The translations under genes were made by a program, and so were the position numbers. A stretch of 64,000 bases of DNA, taken from assembly GCA_963664465.2 (NCBI GenBank), contig CAXXSU010000006.1, positions 62,001 to 126,000 on the forward strand. Direction: 5' to 3'. The notes beneath the pieces are model-generated. The model did no database searches and had not been told where the DNA came from. It worked only from the letters and a program-made list of their open reading frames with translations. This document shows positions 52,030 through 60,416 of this stretch, piece by piece. The stretch comes from CAVOAK01 sp963664465 (GTDB lineage: Bacteria; Pseudomonadota; Alphaproteobacteria; UBA8366; CAVOAK01). Position 1 is the first letter of the stretch, and every line of letters begins with the position of its first letter.

Positions 52030-54039
52030 ATGAGTACAGTCGACGAGCTCATATCCGAAGGGCTCGAACATCACAGATCGGGCCGCCTCGCGGCGGCACA
52101 GCAAGCCTACGTCCAAGCTGCGAAAGCCGATCCCGACAACACCGAGGCACTCAACCTCCTCGGGATTCTGGCACACCAGTCAGGCAAACATGATCATGCA
52201 GAAATACTCCTCCGCCGCGCCATTGCCGGCGGGCCGCAAATTGCAAAGTATCACGGCAATCTTGGTACCGTTCTCGATGCGCTCGGACGCGCAGATGAGG
52301 CGTTGCAGAGTTACTCAACCGCCCAAGAGCTCGATCCGAACGATCCTGGCTTTCTCTACAATGCAGCGACCGTGTTGGTTTCGTTGGGAAGGGCTGAGGA
52401 GGCGGTTCCCCTATTCCAAAAAGCGATAGAGCTCCGTTCAGATCATATTGAGGCCCGCGTAAACCTGGCGAGTACACTCAGCATGCTCGCACGCGACGAA
52501 GAAGCAGAGGCAGAAGCTCGACGTGCAGTCGAGCTGTCCCCAGACACCACCGAAACTCACTATGGACTTGCGCAAGTTCTTTTGGCGCAGCGCAAGCACC
52601 TCGCGGCGGCGGAAAGTTTCGATTCCTCATTGCGTTGCAACCCGGACAATTTTCCGGCGACCGCTGGCCTGCTCAATGCCCGTCTGGCAACCTGCGATTG
52701 GCGCGACTACGACGCGCTCGTCGAGCGTGTCCGGAGCGAGATTACCAAGAGTAATCAGCAAGTCAGCGCGCTCAGCGCCTTTGGCGCCTTATCCCTTCCT
52801 CTCTCGCACGAGGAGCTTGCCAAAGTAGCGACCACGCGCGCGAAGAGACTTTTGGCGAGTGCGGAAGGTCGAAGTCCGCAATCTGTCGTCGGCGCCCCAC
52901 GGACTCCCTCGAAGGTCCGTGTCGGCTTTCTATCAAGCGACTTTCGCGATCACCCGGTAGGACATTTGGCGTCTGCGCTGTTCACGGTGCACAGGTCAGG
53001 GCGCATTGAAACATACGTCTATTCGACCGGCGAAAATGATCAGAGCATCTATCGACAACGCGTCGAGGAAGGCGCGGATCGTTTCGTCGATCTCCGAGAA
53101 GAAAAACACCTTTCAGTTGGAGAAGCGGCTGCGAGGATTGCCGCCGATGGCATCGACATCTTGGTCGATCTTGGCGGCCTCGTTCTCGGCGCCCGTCCGG
53201 ATATTTTAGCCTTGCGGCCAGCATCGCTCCTGGTCTCCTGGCTGGGCTTTGCCGGCACGACCGGCGGACTGCACGACTACGCGCTTGTGGGGCCGGATCT
53301 GGTTACCCCTAAAAGCCGCTCGAGTTTCAAAGAAGCGCTGGTGACATTGCCATACGGGTGGATGATTCCAGACGATTCGATGAAACCTGCTGAGACCGAA
53401 TTTTTGAGAAGCGACGCCGGCCTGCCGGATCAGGCCGTCGTGTTGTGCTGTTTCAATGGTGCCCACAAAATTGAGCCCGAAACATTTGCGCTGTGGATGC
53501 GGATCCTGGAACGCACGTCAAACACAGTGCTTTGGTTGCGCCTCGCCGATGACGCCTTCTCAAACCTGCAAGCCGCTGCAACGCAAGCCGGCATGGATGA
53601 GCAGCGTCTCATCAACGCGCCGCGCATAAATGACAAGACGGCTCATCTCACACGCCATGCTTGCGCGGATTTGTTCCTCGATACGTTGATATTCAACGCA
53701 CACTCAACGGCGTTCGACACGCTCCGGGCAGGTGTCCCCTTGATAACGTCTCCGGGAGAGACGTTTCAGAGCCGCGTTACGGCAGCGATTCTCCGCGCCG
53801 CCGGCCTTGAGGATCTCATTGCCGATAACTCGTCCGCGTACGAAGAACTAGCCGTCGAACTCTGTGCGAACCCAACCATGCTTGCTGAATTCAAGAGCCG
53901 CTTAAGCGCTGGTCTGGCACGCCCCGCATTCCAAACGATTCCGTTCGTTCGGAGTCTGGAGTACGCCTTTTCTGAGATGTGGCGTCAGCATGCCGCTGGA
54001 ATGCGGCCAACCGACTTTGAGGTGCCCGAATTCGAGTAG
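52030..54039 (+). CDS. TPR plus O-GlcNAc transferase (SPINDLY-like) protein
   Basis: A 669-residue protein with about five to six TPR units (residues 10-220) and a GT41 glycosyltransferase region (about 295-650). Visible landmarks are GFLSSDFRDHPVGHL (catalytic-site His), DLGGLVLGARPDILALRPAS, FNGAHKIEPETFALWMRIL (UDP-binding Lys) and LDTLIFNAHSTAFDTLRAGV then PGETFQSRV. The usual DLxGxTxxxR loop is written DLGGLVLGAR. It could glycosylate a surface or flagellar protein with a nucleotide sugar; no acceptor is evident nearby. Confidence 0.88.
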   Translation: MSTVDELISEGLEHHRSGRLAAAQQAYVQAAKADPDNTEALNLLGILAHQSGKHDHAEILLRRAIAGGPQIAKYHGNLGTVLDALGRADEALQSYSTAQELDPNDPGFLYNAATVLVSLGRAEEAVPLFQKAIELRSDHIEARVNLASTLSMLARDEEAEAEARRAVELSPDTTETHYGLAQVLLAQRKHLAAAESFDSSLRCNPDNFPATAGLLNARLATCDWRDYDALVERVRSEITKSNQQVSALSAFGALSLPLSHEELAKVATTRAKRLLASAEGRSPQSVVGAPRTPSKVRVGFLSSDFRDHPVGHLASALFTVHRSGRIETYVYSTGENDQSIYRQRVEEGADRFVDLREEKHLSVGEAAARIAADGIDILVDLGGLVLGARPDILALRPASLLVSWLGFAGTTGGLHDYALVGPDLVTPKSRSSFKEALVTLPYGWMIPDDSMKPAETEFLRSDAGLPDQAVVLCCFNGAHKIEPETFALWMRILERTSNTVLWLRLADDAFSNLQAAATQAGMDEQRLINAPRINDKTAHLTRHACADLFLDTLIFNAHSTAFDTLRAGVPLITSPGETFQSRVTAAILRAAGLEDLIADNSSAYEELAVELCANPTMLAEFKSRLSAGLARPAFQTIPFVRSLEYAFSEMWRQHAAGMRPTDFEVPEFE

Positions 54040-54088
54040 CGCCTCATAAACATATCCCACACTTGTACCAAGTACGGTCGGTGGAAGA

Positions 54089-54172
54089 TGGGGATAAGTC
54101 TCGACTTCGGGAGTGCCAATACTAAATACACACCAAAGTTTGTGGATAACTCGCTTCGCCTAATGTGGATAA
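54089..54172 (+). promoter_or_regulatory. Cluster of three DnaA-box-like sites upstream of dcd
   Basis: Two perfect DnaA boxes (TGTGGATAA) lie at 54141-54149 and 54164-54172, and a one-mismatch box (TGGGGATAA) at 54089-54097, all in the same direction, in a 257-bp gene-free stretch with short A/T-rich parts. The last box ends one base before the -35 element of a promoter pointing at the dCTP deaminase gene. The cluster could be a DnaA-regulated promoter or, less likely, part of a replication origin. Confidence 0.6.
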
Positions 54173-54173
54173 G

Positions 54174-54201
54174 TTGACCCTTCACCAGACGGCGGTAATA
54201 A
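54174..54201 (+). promoter_or_regulatory. Putative promoter of the dCTP deaminase gene
   Basis: TTGACC is followed after 16 bases by TAATAA. Transcription would start roughly 85-90 bases before the ATG. It directly abuts a DnaA box, the arrangement seen in DnaA-controlled promoters. Confidence 0.45.
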
Positions 54202-54296
54202 CTATCCTGCGGATCTAGATGAATTGCCGCGACACCAAACAGACAGCGTTGAAGTCAGACGACGACGCTTCTTGCCGGAACTAAGATTGCCTGCAC

Positions 54297-55436
54297 ATGA
54301 CCGATAGCGCATCTCTGACCGTATCCGCACCCGCTCAAACCGCCGAGCCCGTGGCCGGGATTTTGCCGTCGCAGGACATCAGGCAGCTGGTGGCGGAGGG
54401 CACCATTCGCGGTCAAGAAGTAATCGTTGAGCAACAAATTCAACCAGCCAGTCTCGACCTGCGTCTCGGATCCACGGCCTATCGCATACGCGCCAGTTTT
54501 CTGACCGGCCGCGCGGCGAGCGTCGACAAGAAAATCGACGAATTTGCCATGCATGAGATCGATCTACAGAACGGCGCCGTTTTAGAGAAAGGCTGTGTCT
54601 ACTTGGTGCGGCTGATGGAAAGCCTGGACCTTGATGAAAGCCTCACCGCACTCGCAAACCCCAAGAGCTCGATTGGCCGCCTCGACATATTTACACGGTT
54701 GATTACGGATCGCAGCGCGGAGTTTGACCGTGTGCAGGCTGGTTATCGCGGTCCTCTTTACGCGGAAGTTTCGCCGTTGACGTTCAGCATCGTTGTCCGC
54801 AAGGGCGACAGGCTGTCGCAGCTGCGCCTAAAGCGCGGCTCACCTGCACTTGGCGAAACAGGCCATGCTGAACTGCATGCTAAGCTAAGCGAACAACAGA
54901 CCAGCAACGAACAACCGTTTCGTGGCGCCTTGCCCATAACCGTTGATACGCGCGGACAGGGCAAGTCCACATTGATCGGCTATAAGGCGCTAAAACACGC
55001 ACCGCTGATCGATGTCAGTCGGATCGGCTATTACGATGCAGAGGACTTTTGGGAACCGATTCATGCCGGTCGCGCGTCGGGTCTGCTTCTAAACCCCGAC
55101 GACTTCTATATCCTCGCATCGAAGGAGCCGGTCGCCGTACCACCGGACCACGCCGCGGAAATGGTCGCCTACGACACGCTGGTCGGCGAATTCCGCGTTC
55201 ACTATGCCGGGTTCTTCGATCCTGGCTTCGGTGATCCCGATGGTGGTGGTGCAGGCTCGAAGGCGGTCCTCGAAGTCCGCTCGCATCAGGTTCCCTTCAT
55301 GATCGAGGACGACCAAATTGTAGGTCGCCTCATTTATGAAAGACTCGCGGCCGTGCCCGACAAGATCTATGGCAGCGACATCGGATCGTCCTACCAGCGC
55401 CAGGGCGTCGCGCTCAGCAAGCAATTCCGGAGCTGA
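54297..55436 (+). CDS. dcd: 2'-deoxycytidine 5'-triphosphate deaminase (long form)
   Basis: Removes the amino group from dCTP, supplying dUTP and so the dTMP route. The 379-residue protein is the long alphaproteobacterial type, with two related beta domains. The N-terminal domain has PASLDLRLGSTAYRIRASF, PKSSIGRLDIFTRLITD (the PxSS signature) and GPLYAEVSPLTFSI (catalytic Glu). The C-terminal domain repeats the fold. The gene is alone in its transcription unit, downstream of the DnaA-box cluster. Confidence 0.9.
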   Translation: MTDSASLTVSAPAQTAEPVAGILPSQDIRQLVAEGTIRGQEVIVEQQIQPASLDLRLGSTAYRIRASFLTGRAASVDKKIDEFAMHEIDLQNGAVLEKGCVYLVRLMESLDLDESLTALANPKSSIGRLDIFTRLITDRSAEFDRVQAGYRGPLYAEVSPLTFSIVVRKGDRLSQLRLKRGSPALGETGHAELHAKLSEQQTSNEQPFRGALPITVDTRGQGKSTLIGYKALKHAPLIDVSRIGYYDAEDFWEPIHAGRASGLLLNPDDFYILASKEPVAVPPDHAAEMVAYDTLVGEFRVHYAGFFDPGFGDPDGGGAGSKAVLEVRSHQVPFMIEDDQIVGRLIYERLAAVPDKIYGSDIGSSYQRQGVALSKQFRS

Positions 55437-55452
55437 AGAGCTCTTTTCCCGC

Positions 55453-56490
55453 TTAGGCGGTCAGTCGGCTGGGATCGACGTCCGTCGCCACGCAAAACAG
55501 GTAGTCGCCACGTTTCACCGGCGCATGGATATGCTCCATGACGATCAGGCCCTCATGATTGAACGTGACCTCGGTCGGCACGAGTTCCGGAGCCTCGATT
55601 GAATGCACGCAACCGGCCTTCTGCCCCTTATCTACAGTGTCACCCAAGCCGCAATACGGTTCGAATAAGCCCTCGGTCGGCGCCGTCGTGAAGTAGCTGC
55701 TGTCGCCATACTCGATGTAACGCGTCTTCGGCGCATCCTGGTCTGCCGGATCGGCCGCGAGAATGCCAATTTGACGCAGAACCCGATTGACGCCCTGGGT
55801 GCCGATCGCCATCGCCTCGCGTGACACCGTATTGCCGCCGCCGAGTTCCGTCGCCAGGCTGGCGACGTCTTGGCGATCGCAAGCCGCGGAAACCGAACGC
55901 GTCGAGGAGGTCGTTGAGACGACGACCGTCAGCGGGGCGGCAAACGCCTCCGCCATGGCTATTTTCTTTTTCATCAGCGCGGCAGTACCGCCGACGCGCA
56001 GATAGCCGCATGGCGGCATCTCGGCCGAGTTGCCGCCGGTGTGGAGGTCCATCCCGTAGTCGCACAATGGGAGCACCACAGTCTCGACAAAATAAGCAAT
56101 CTGTTCTGTCGGCCCACCGTTCGGATCGCCTGGGAAAATCCGGTTTAAGTTGACGTCGTCGGCTTCGGCACAACGCTTGTCGTCCATCACCGCGAGATAG
56201 TTGTGCGCAGGCATGAGGATCAGACGCCCGTTGACGCTTGCCGGGTCAAGTTCGCGAATGAGCCGCTGGACAATAATCTGCCCCTCATACTCGTTGCCAT
56301 GCGTGCCGCCTGTGATCAGTACCGTCGGGCCGTCGCCATTCGCGATGACGGCAATTGGCACCGGGATAACGCCGCCTGCATGTTTGTTGTCCGACCACAT
56401 GAGGCGGACGAATCCGACCTGGCGTCCTGGCTTGTCGAAATCGACGGTGCAGCCGAGCGTGGATTTCTTCGCGGTCTGTTTCTTTGCCAT
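55453..56490 (-). CDS. Succinylglutamate desuccinylase/aspartoacylase-family deacylase (DoeB-like)
   Basis: Zinc carboxypeptidase-fold deacylase, 345 residues from MAKKQTAKKS, preceded by GGGGAG. Zinc ligands are His and Glu of TGGTHGNEYEG and His of MDLHTGG. The layout, including VNLNRIFPG and the C-terminal beta domain (GLFEPYCGLGDTVDKGQKAG), resembles N-acetyl-diaminobutyrate deacetylases of ectoine breakdown (DoeB) more than AstE. No other ectoine genes are in the window, so the substrate is open. The gene lies 180 bases downstream of an amino-acid binding protein gene on the same strand. Confidence 0.78.
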   Translation of the reverse strand: MAKKQTAKKSTLGCTVDFDKPGRQVGFVRLMWSDNKHAGGVIPVPIAVIANGDGPTVLITGGTHGNEYEGQIIVQRLIRELDPASVNGRLILMPAHNYLAVMDDKRCAEADDVNLNRIFPGDPNGGPTEQIAYFVETVVLPLCDYGMDLHTGGNSAEMPPCGYLRVGGTAALMKKKIAMAEAFAAPLTVVVSTTSSTRSVSAACDRQDVASLATELGGGNTVSREAMAIGTQGVNRVLRQIGILAADPADQDAPKTRYIEYGDSSYFTTAPTEGLFEPYCGLGDTVDKGQKAGCVHSIEAPELVPTEVTFNHEGLIVMEHIHAPVKRGDYLFCVATDVDPSRLTA

Positions 56491-56670
56491 GTGTTGCGCT
56501 CCCCTCACGTCATCTCAGAAGGCGCCCACTCTGGTGCAACACGCCTTCCAAACTCAACATCAGTTATACGGCCAGTTCGGCCAAGAAAAAAGGGTGGGCC
56601 GGTCGCCCGGCACCACCCTGATCTCAACATACCGCAGGGCCAACCAAGCCCCGCGAACGAATGAAGCTAC

Positions 56671-57525
56671 TTATTGCTTTTTGGGATCCAACTTGTACCA
56701 CTCGATGGACCCGAACCAATAGTCGAAGCGATCCTGGATGAAGCCACCCGACTTCCGCCAGTTGATCCAGTTGTTGACGTAGGTGAGCATGACGGAATCG
56801 CCCTGACGCACGGCAACCGCGGCGCCTGGATTTTCCGAAAACGGCCTGTTGCCAAACGGCTTCAGCACTGTGTCCGAATACTCCAACGCCCAGAATGTCG
56901 GCTTCGGCTCGGAGCTGAAGATCCCATGCGCATTGCCGTTCAATACTTCCTGGACCGCCATGGCATCATCATCGAATAGACGATGCTTTGCCTTTGGCAA
57001 ATGCCTCTTCGCCGCGTCTTCGGCCGTCGAACCACGGCGTGAAGCAATCGAAACCGAAGGCTTGTTGAAGTCTTCGAGATTCTTCATACCTGAAGACAGT
57101 TTGGTATTGGCGAGGAAACCCTGATGCAGAGCCGGCGAATAGGAGTCCGTGAAGGAAACCGTAAGCGCACGCTTTGGCGTCGGCGACATGCCGCCGAGGA
57201 TGACGTCGAATTTTCCAGACAGCAAGGCCGGGATAATGCCGTCCCAAGCGGTCGGAACGTTGTTGTACTTAACGCCCATGTCCTCCGCGAGTTTCCGGCC
57301 AATGTCGATTTCAAATCCGACATACGCACCCTCGGTGCTTCGGAAAGACCACGGCACGAATGAACCATGACCGACGTTCAGGGTTCCACGCTTCTTGACT
57401 TCGGTAAGAACACTGTCCTTGGCGACTTGCGATTGCACTTTAGTTTGCGCCGAAACCTGAGCTGTGAAGCCAACGGCCACGAACGCAACAACAGCAAGTC
57501 CGAGTAGTGATTTAGCTAACTTCAT
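56671..57525 (-). CDS. Amino-acid ABC transporter substrate-binding protein (family 3)
   Basis: Periplasmic binding protein of 284 residues from MKLAKSLLGLAVVAFVAVGF, with a signal peptide cut near VSA|QT. The SBP_bac_3 fold is recognised by KKRGTLNVGHGSFVPWSF, GFEIDIGRKLAEDMGV and GKFDVILGGMSPTPKRAL. No permease or ATPase genes are adjacent, so it is an orphan that may serve a transporter encoded elsewhere or act with the deacylase gene that follows on the same strand. The ligand is unknown. Confidence 0.9.
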   Translation of the reverse strand: MKLAKSLLGLAVVAFVAVGFTAQVSAQTKVQSQVAKDSVLTEVKKRGTLNVGHGSFVPWSFRSTEGAYVGFEIDIGRKLAEDMGVKYNNVPTAWDGIIPALLSGKFDVILGGMSPTPKRALTVSFTDSYSPALHQGFLANTKLSSGMKNLEDFNKPSVSIASRRGSTAEDAAKRHLPKAKHRLFDDDAMAVQEVLNGNAHGIFSSEPKPTFWALEYSDTVLKPFGNRPFSENPGAAVAVRQGDSVMLTYVNNWINWRKSGGFIQDRFDYWFGSIEWYKLDPKKQ

Positions 57526-57894
57526 ATGGAATTCCTCCCTTATCCGAATGAATGCCCAGCATCTAAACAACCAAGCGCCCGATTTGGAGCGCCGACTCAT
57601 GCCGGACTTGTAAACCTCCCCGAACTCACTGGTTCAAAACCGTCGGGGTTGTCGCGCATAGTATCCTCACGATTCGCATGTGCCAACTACCTAGTGTGTA
57701 CAAAACATTGGAATTTTTATCCGCGACCAGCAGCCAAAATCTGCTCAGCAGCAGCAGTGCCGGAAATGTAGGCACCGGCAACCTGGGTCGTCCAGTCCCG
57801 GACGCATGCCTCGCCGGCAAAGAACAGGCGGTTGCCTACCGGCTGCGACAGTGTTTCGCGCATGTGGGCGGACCCGGGCCGTGCCGCCGAGTTG

Positions 57895-57980
57895 CCCCCC
57901 CCCCCCCCCTTCGCCCAAGGGATCCGCTGCCCAGGAATCCGCTGCCCAGGAATCCGCCGCCCTGGGATCCGCCGGCCAGC
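57895..57980. repeat. C15 homopolymer and degenerate 15-bp repeats
   Basis: Fifteen consecutive C (57895-57909) are followed by imperfect copies of CCGCTGCCCAGGAAT up to about 57980. The region lies in the 3' part of the dead amine oxidase gene. The long homopolymer may also be an assembly or sequencing error. Confidence 0.75.
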
Positions 57981-58386
57981 GCGTTGAGTGCGCCTTCACG
58001 AAATATTTATCGACCGCCCCACCTACTATTTGCCGAAGCGATGACTTGGCGAACGCAACTGCGGTGGTCTCGCCTGCCGACTCGAGGTCACAGGCGAGCC
58101 TCCCGCCCACGAATCCGATCGCTACATTTGTATCGAGCGGTTTGAATAGGAAGTCGCCAATTCGACGATCGGCGTCCAGGCGTAAAAGATTAGGTGTCGG
58201 CCTCCGTCTCGAAGATATCGCGGTCGAATTGCAGAGCGATTTTGTTGAGCAGTCCCATCGGCACCCGATCGATGGCGTCGAGTTTCCAATCGGGCAACGG
58301 CGGATCGAAATGGAACTCGCCGGTCTCCAGCACGCCCGTTGGCACTGTAATCAGCGAGGCCTGCGCATCGAGCGTGCCGACATTTG

Positions 58387-58497
58387 TTTCCACGGATACG
58401 CCACCGGTGTTTCCACGGATACGCCACCGGTGTTTCCACGGATACGCCACCGGTGTTTCCACGGATACGCCACCGGTGTTCCACGGATACGCCACCG
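58387..58497. repeat. 23-bp minisatellite, 4.8 copies
   Basis: The unit TTTCCACGGATACGCCACCG plus GTG is repeated four times exactly (58387-58478) and once partly (58479-58497, one T short). Translated on the minus strand the unit comes from the amine oxidase codons for GGVSVET, so the array is a local expansion of the gene's own sequence. Its net gain (about 91 bases) is not a multiple of three and shifts the frame. Confidence 0.92.
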
Positions 58498-59304
58498 TCG
58501 ACCCAACGCACCCTTCGCACGTCCGTCGAGCGGCGAACCGGCAACGCACGTCCGAACGCACGGACAAAGCTGCCCATCCCCTCCTTTACGAACGCCTCCT
58601 CGTGAGCCCCGACCTAGCTGTACCAATCCATCACCAAAAGCTCGGAGAACTCGACACCCGCTTCCAGCGGACCGACAATCGCAGCGGCCAAGAGATCCCA
58701 ATCGGTTGTCGGCTTGGCGATGTCTGAGCCGGCAACGTCACGACCCGCTCTGGCCGCGGCTTCGAGTTTCGCTTCGAACTGCGCTACGGACGCGGAGAGT
58801 TTCTAATAGGCGGTCTTCTCGGCCAGCTTGCCATCGAGGAAGAGCAGGCCGTCGCCGGTATCCTCAATCACCGAAACTTGGTGGTCGATTGCAATCTGCG
58901 TAAGCGGGTTGCGATCAGCGGAATGCAGCCATTGTGCGCCGTGGTCGAAAGGATGGCCGAATGTAGAACTCTCGGTGCAAGCCCTCCCACCGATTCAATC
59001 TCGGGCCTCAAGCAGGACGACGCTGAGAGCGGGCTCGACGAGTATGCGCGCCGCGCTCAACCCTGCCATCCCGGCGCCAACGACGACAATGTCTGGGTTG
59101 GTAGGAAACGCCGCAAACGCCGACCACGACAAGCCCATTGCCAGGCCGCATAGCACGGCGCGGCGGCTGGTGTTGGCCGCAAAAGGATTGCAGCCAAACC
59201 ACGGTGGCCGACGCGCACGCGGACCAGCTCCGAGCGCTATCGTCTTTGGTAGCAATGATCGCATATGATCGTAGGTCATCATTCCACGCTAACTCGCGGC
59301 AGAT

Positions 59305-60246
59305 ATGACCTCGACTCCCCGCAATGCGCCGTCGCTTCCGGCACTATCTGACCTAACGGCCAATTCGCGCGGCATCTGCATGGTGTTCGCATCGACAATT
59401 GGGCGCGGCGCCGTGCAGGGAATGGTTCGTCACACCGTAACAGACCTCCACCCTTTCGAAGTGGCCTTCTTTCGCAACTTCTTCGGGCTTATTTCACTCC
59501 TACCCTGGTTTCTGCGACATGGACTGGGCCCGCTGCGGACGAAACGCCTGGGCCTTCATCTCCTGCGCGTTTCGATCAGTTCAATTGCGGTGCTGTCTAC
59601 GTTCTATGCGATCAGCATCACCCCTTTGGCGTTGGTTGCGGCGCTCAGCTTCATGGCGCCGATATTCGCAACGATACTGGTCACGCTTATTCTCGGCGAG
59701 CGCGCCGGCATTCGCCGATGGTTGGCAATCCTGTTCGGCTTCGCTGGAGCCATGGTCATACTGCGGCCCGGCTTCGCGACAATCCCACTCGGCGCTCTGC
59801 TGGTACTCCTAGCTTCCGTTATCACCGGATTTTCCATCTTACTTATCAAGGTTCTTGGCCGCACCGAATCGAGCGTCACAATCACTAGTTATATGGTTGT
59901 GTTGATGGGGCCGCTGACGTTGCCGTTCGCCATCTGGTTCTGGGAATGGCCGAACGGGCACCAGCTTGCCTGGCTTATAAGCATCGGCATCGTCGCCACG
60001 TTCTCACAACTTATATTCACACAAGGTGTCAAGGAGGCGGAAGTCGCCGTCGTGATGCCGCTGCAGTTCTTTCGCCTCTTGTGGGCGACAATTATCGGCT
60101 ACGTATTTTTCGCCGAGGTGCCCGACGTGTTCACCTGGATCGGCGGCGTAATGGTCTTTCTCAGCGGCAGTTTTGTCGCTTACCAGGAACGACGACAGGG
60201 TTCGAAGACGCAACCGGATGCAGTTGAGGCAAAAGTCGGCGGATAG
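59305..60246 (+). CDS. EamA/DMT-family permease
   Basis: The 313-residue inner-membrane protein has about ten transmembrane helices in two EamA repeats (residues about 25-155 and 165-295), with the family stretch SITPLALVAALSFMAPIFAT followed by GERAGIRRW. Members export metabolites such as amino acids or nucleotide precursors; the substrate cannot be told. It is divergent from the dead amine oxidase and precedes the membrane cyclase. Confidence 0.88.
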   Translation: MTSTPRNAPSLPALSDLTANSRGICMVFASTIGRGAVQGMVRHTVTDLHPFEVAFFRNFFGLISLLPWFLRHGLGPLRTKRLGLHLLRVSISSIAVLSTFYAISITPLALVAALSFMAPIFATILVTLILGERAGIRRWLAILFGFAGAMVILRPGFATIPLGALLVLLASVITGFSILLIKVLGRTESSVTITSYMVVLMGPLTLPFAIWFWEWPNGHQLAWLISIGIVATFSQLIFTQGVKEAEVAVVMPLQFFRLLWATIIGYVFFAEVPDVFTWIGGVMVFLSGSFVAYQERRQGSKTQPDAVEAKVGG

Positions 60247-60416
60247 TGGCCCTAGGGAGAGATTGCGTGTCGACATCATCAACGCCGTTTCACGACACGA
60301 TTGCTTGAACTCGCTCAAATGTGGTTGGACCCGACCACCATCGGACACGATATAGATAGCGAATCACGATCATTGTTCCTGCAAGCCACCAGCCCAATTT
60401 CGGAGGCATAAAAGCG

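Larger units (their letters stand above)
57717..59282 (-). pseudogene. Flavin monoamine oxidase, degraded
   Basis: Reading across frames recovers a full FAD amine oxidase: an N-terminal twin-Arg-like leader (SRRAVLCGLAMGLSWSAFA), the dinucleotide fold DIVVVGAGMAGLSAARIL and VVLLEARD, a middle part (TFGHPFDHGAQWLHSADRNP; ITVPTGVLETGEFHFDPPLP) and the C-terminus AARPGSAHMRETLSQPVGNR with FFAGEA, ending before 57717. It is broken by at least three stop codons (near 58997, 58806 and 58617), by a 23-bp minisatellite that shifts the frame, and by a C15 run with 15-bp repeats. I see no intact product. Confidence 0.88.

Noticed and set aside
54040..54296. Chromosomal replication origin
   Set aside because: Three DnaA-box-like sites are present, but there is no clear AT-rich unwinding element, no neighbouring dnaA, hemE, gidA or parAB, and a promoter for dcd explains the location better. 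Not excluded without GC skew.
58387..58497. CRISPR-like array
   Set aside because: The units are directly adjacent with no spacers, and they derive from the amine oxidase coding sequence; no cas genes are present.
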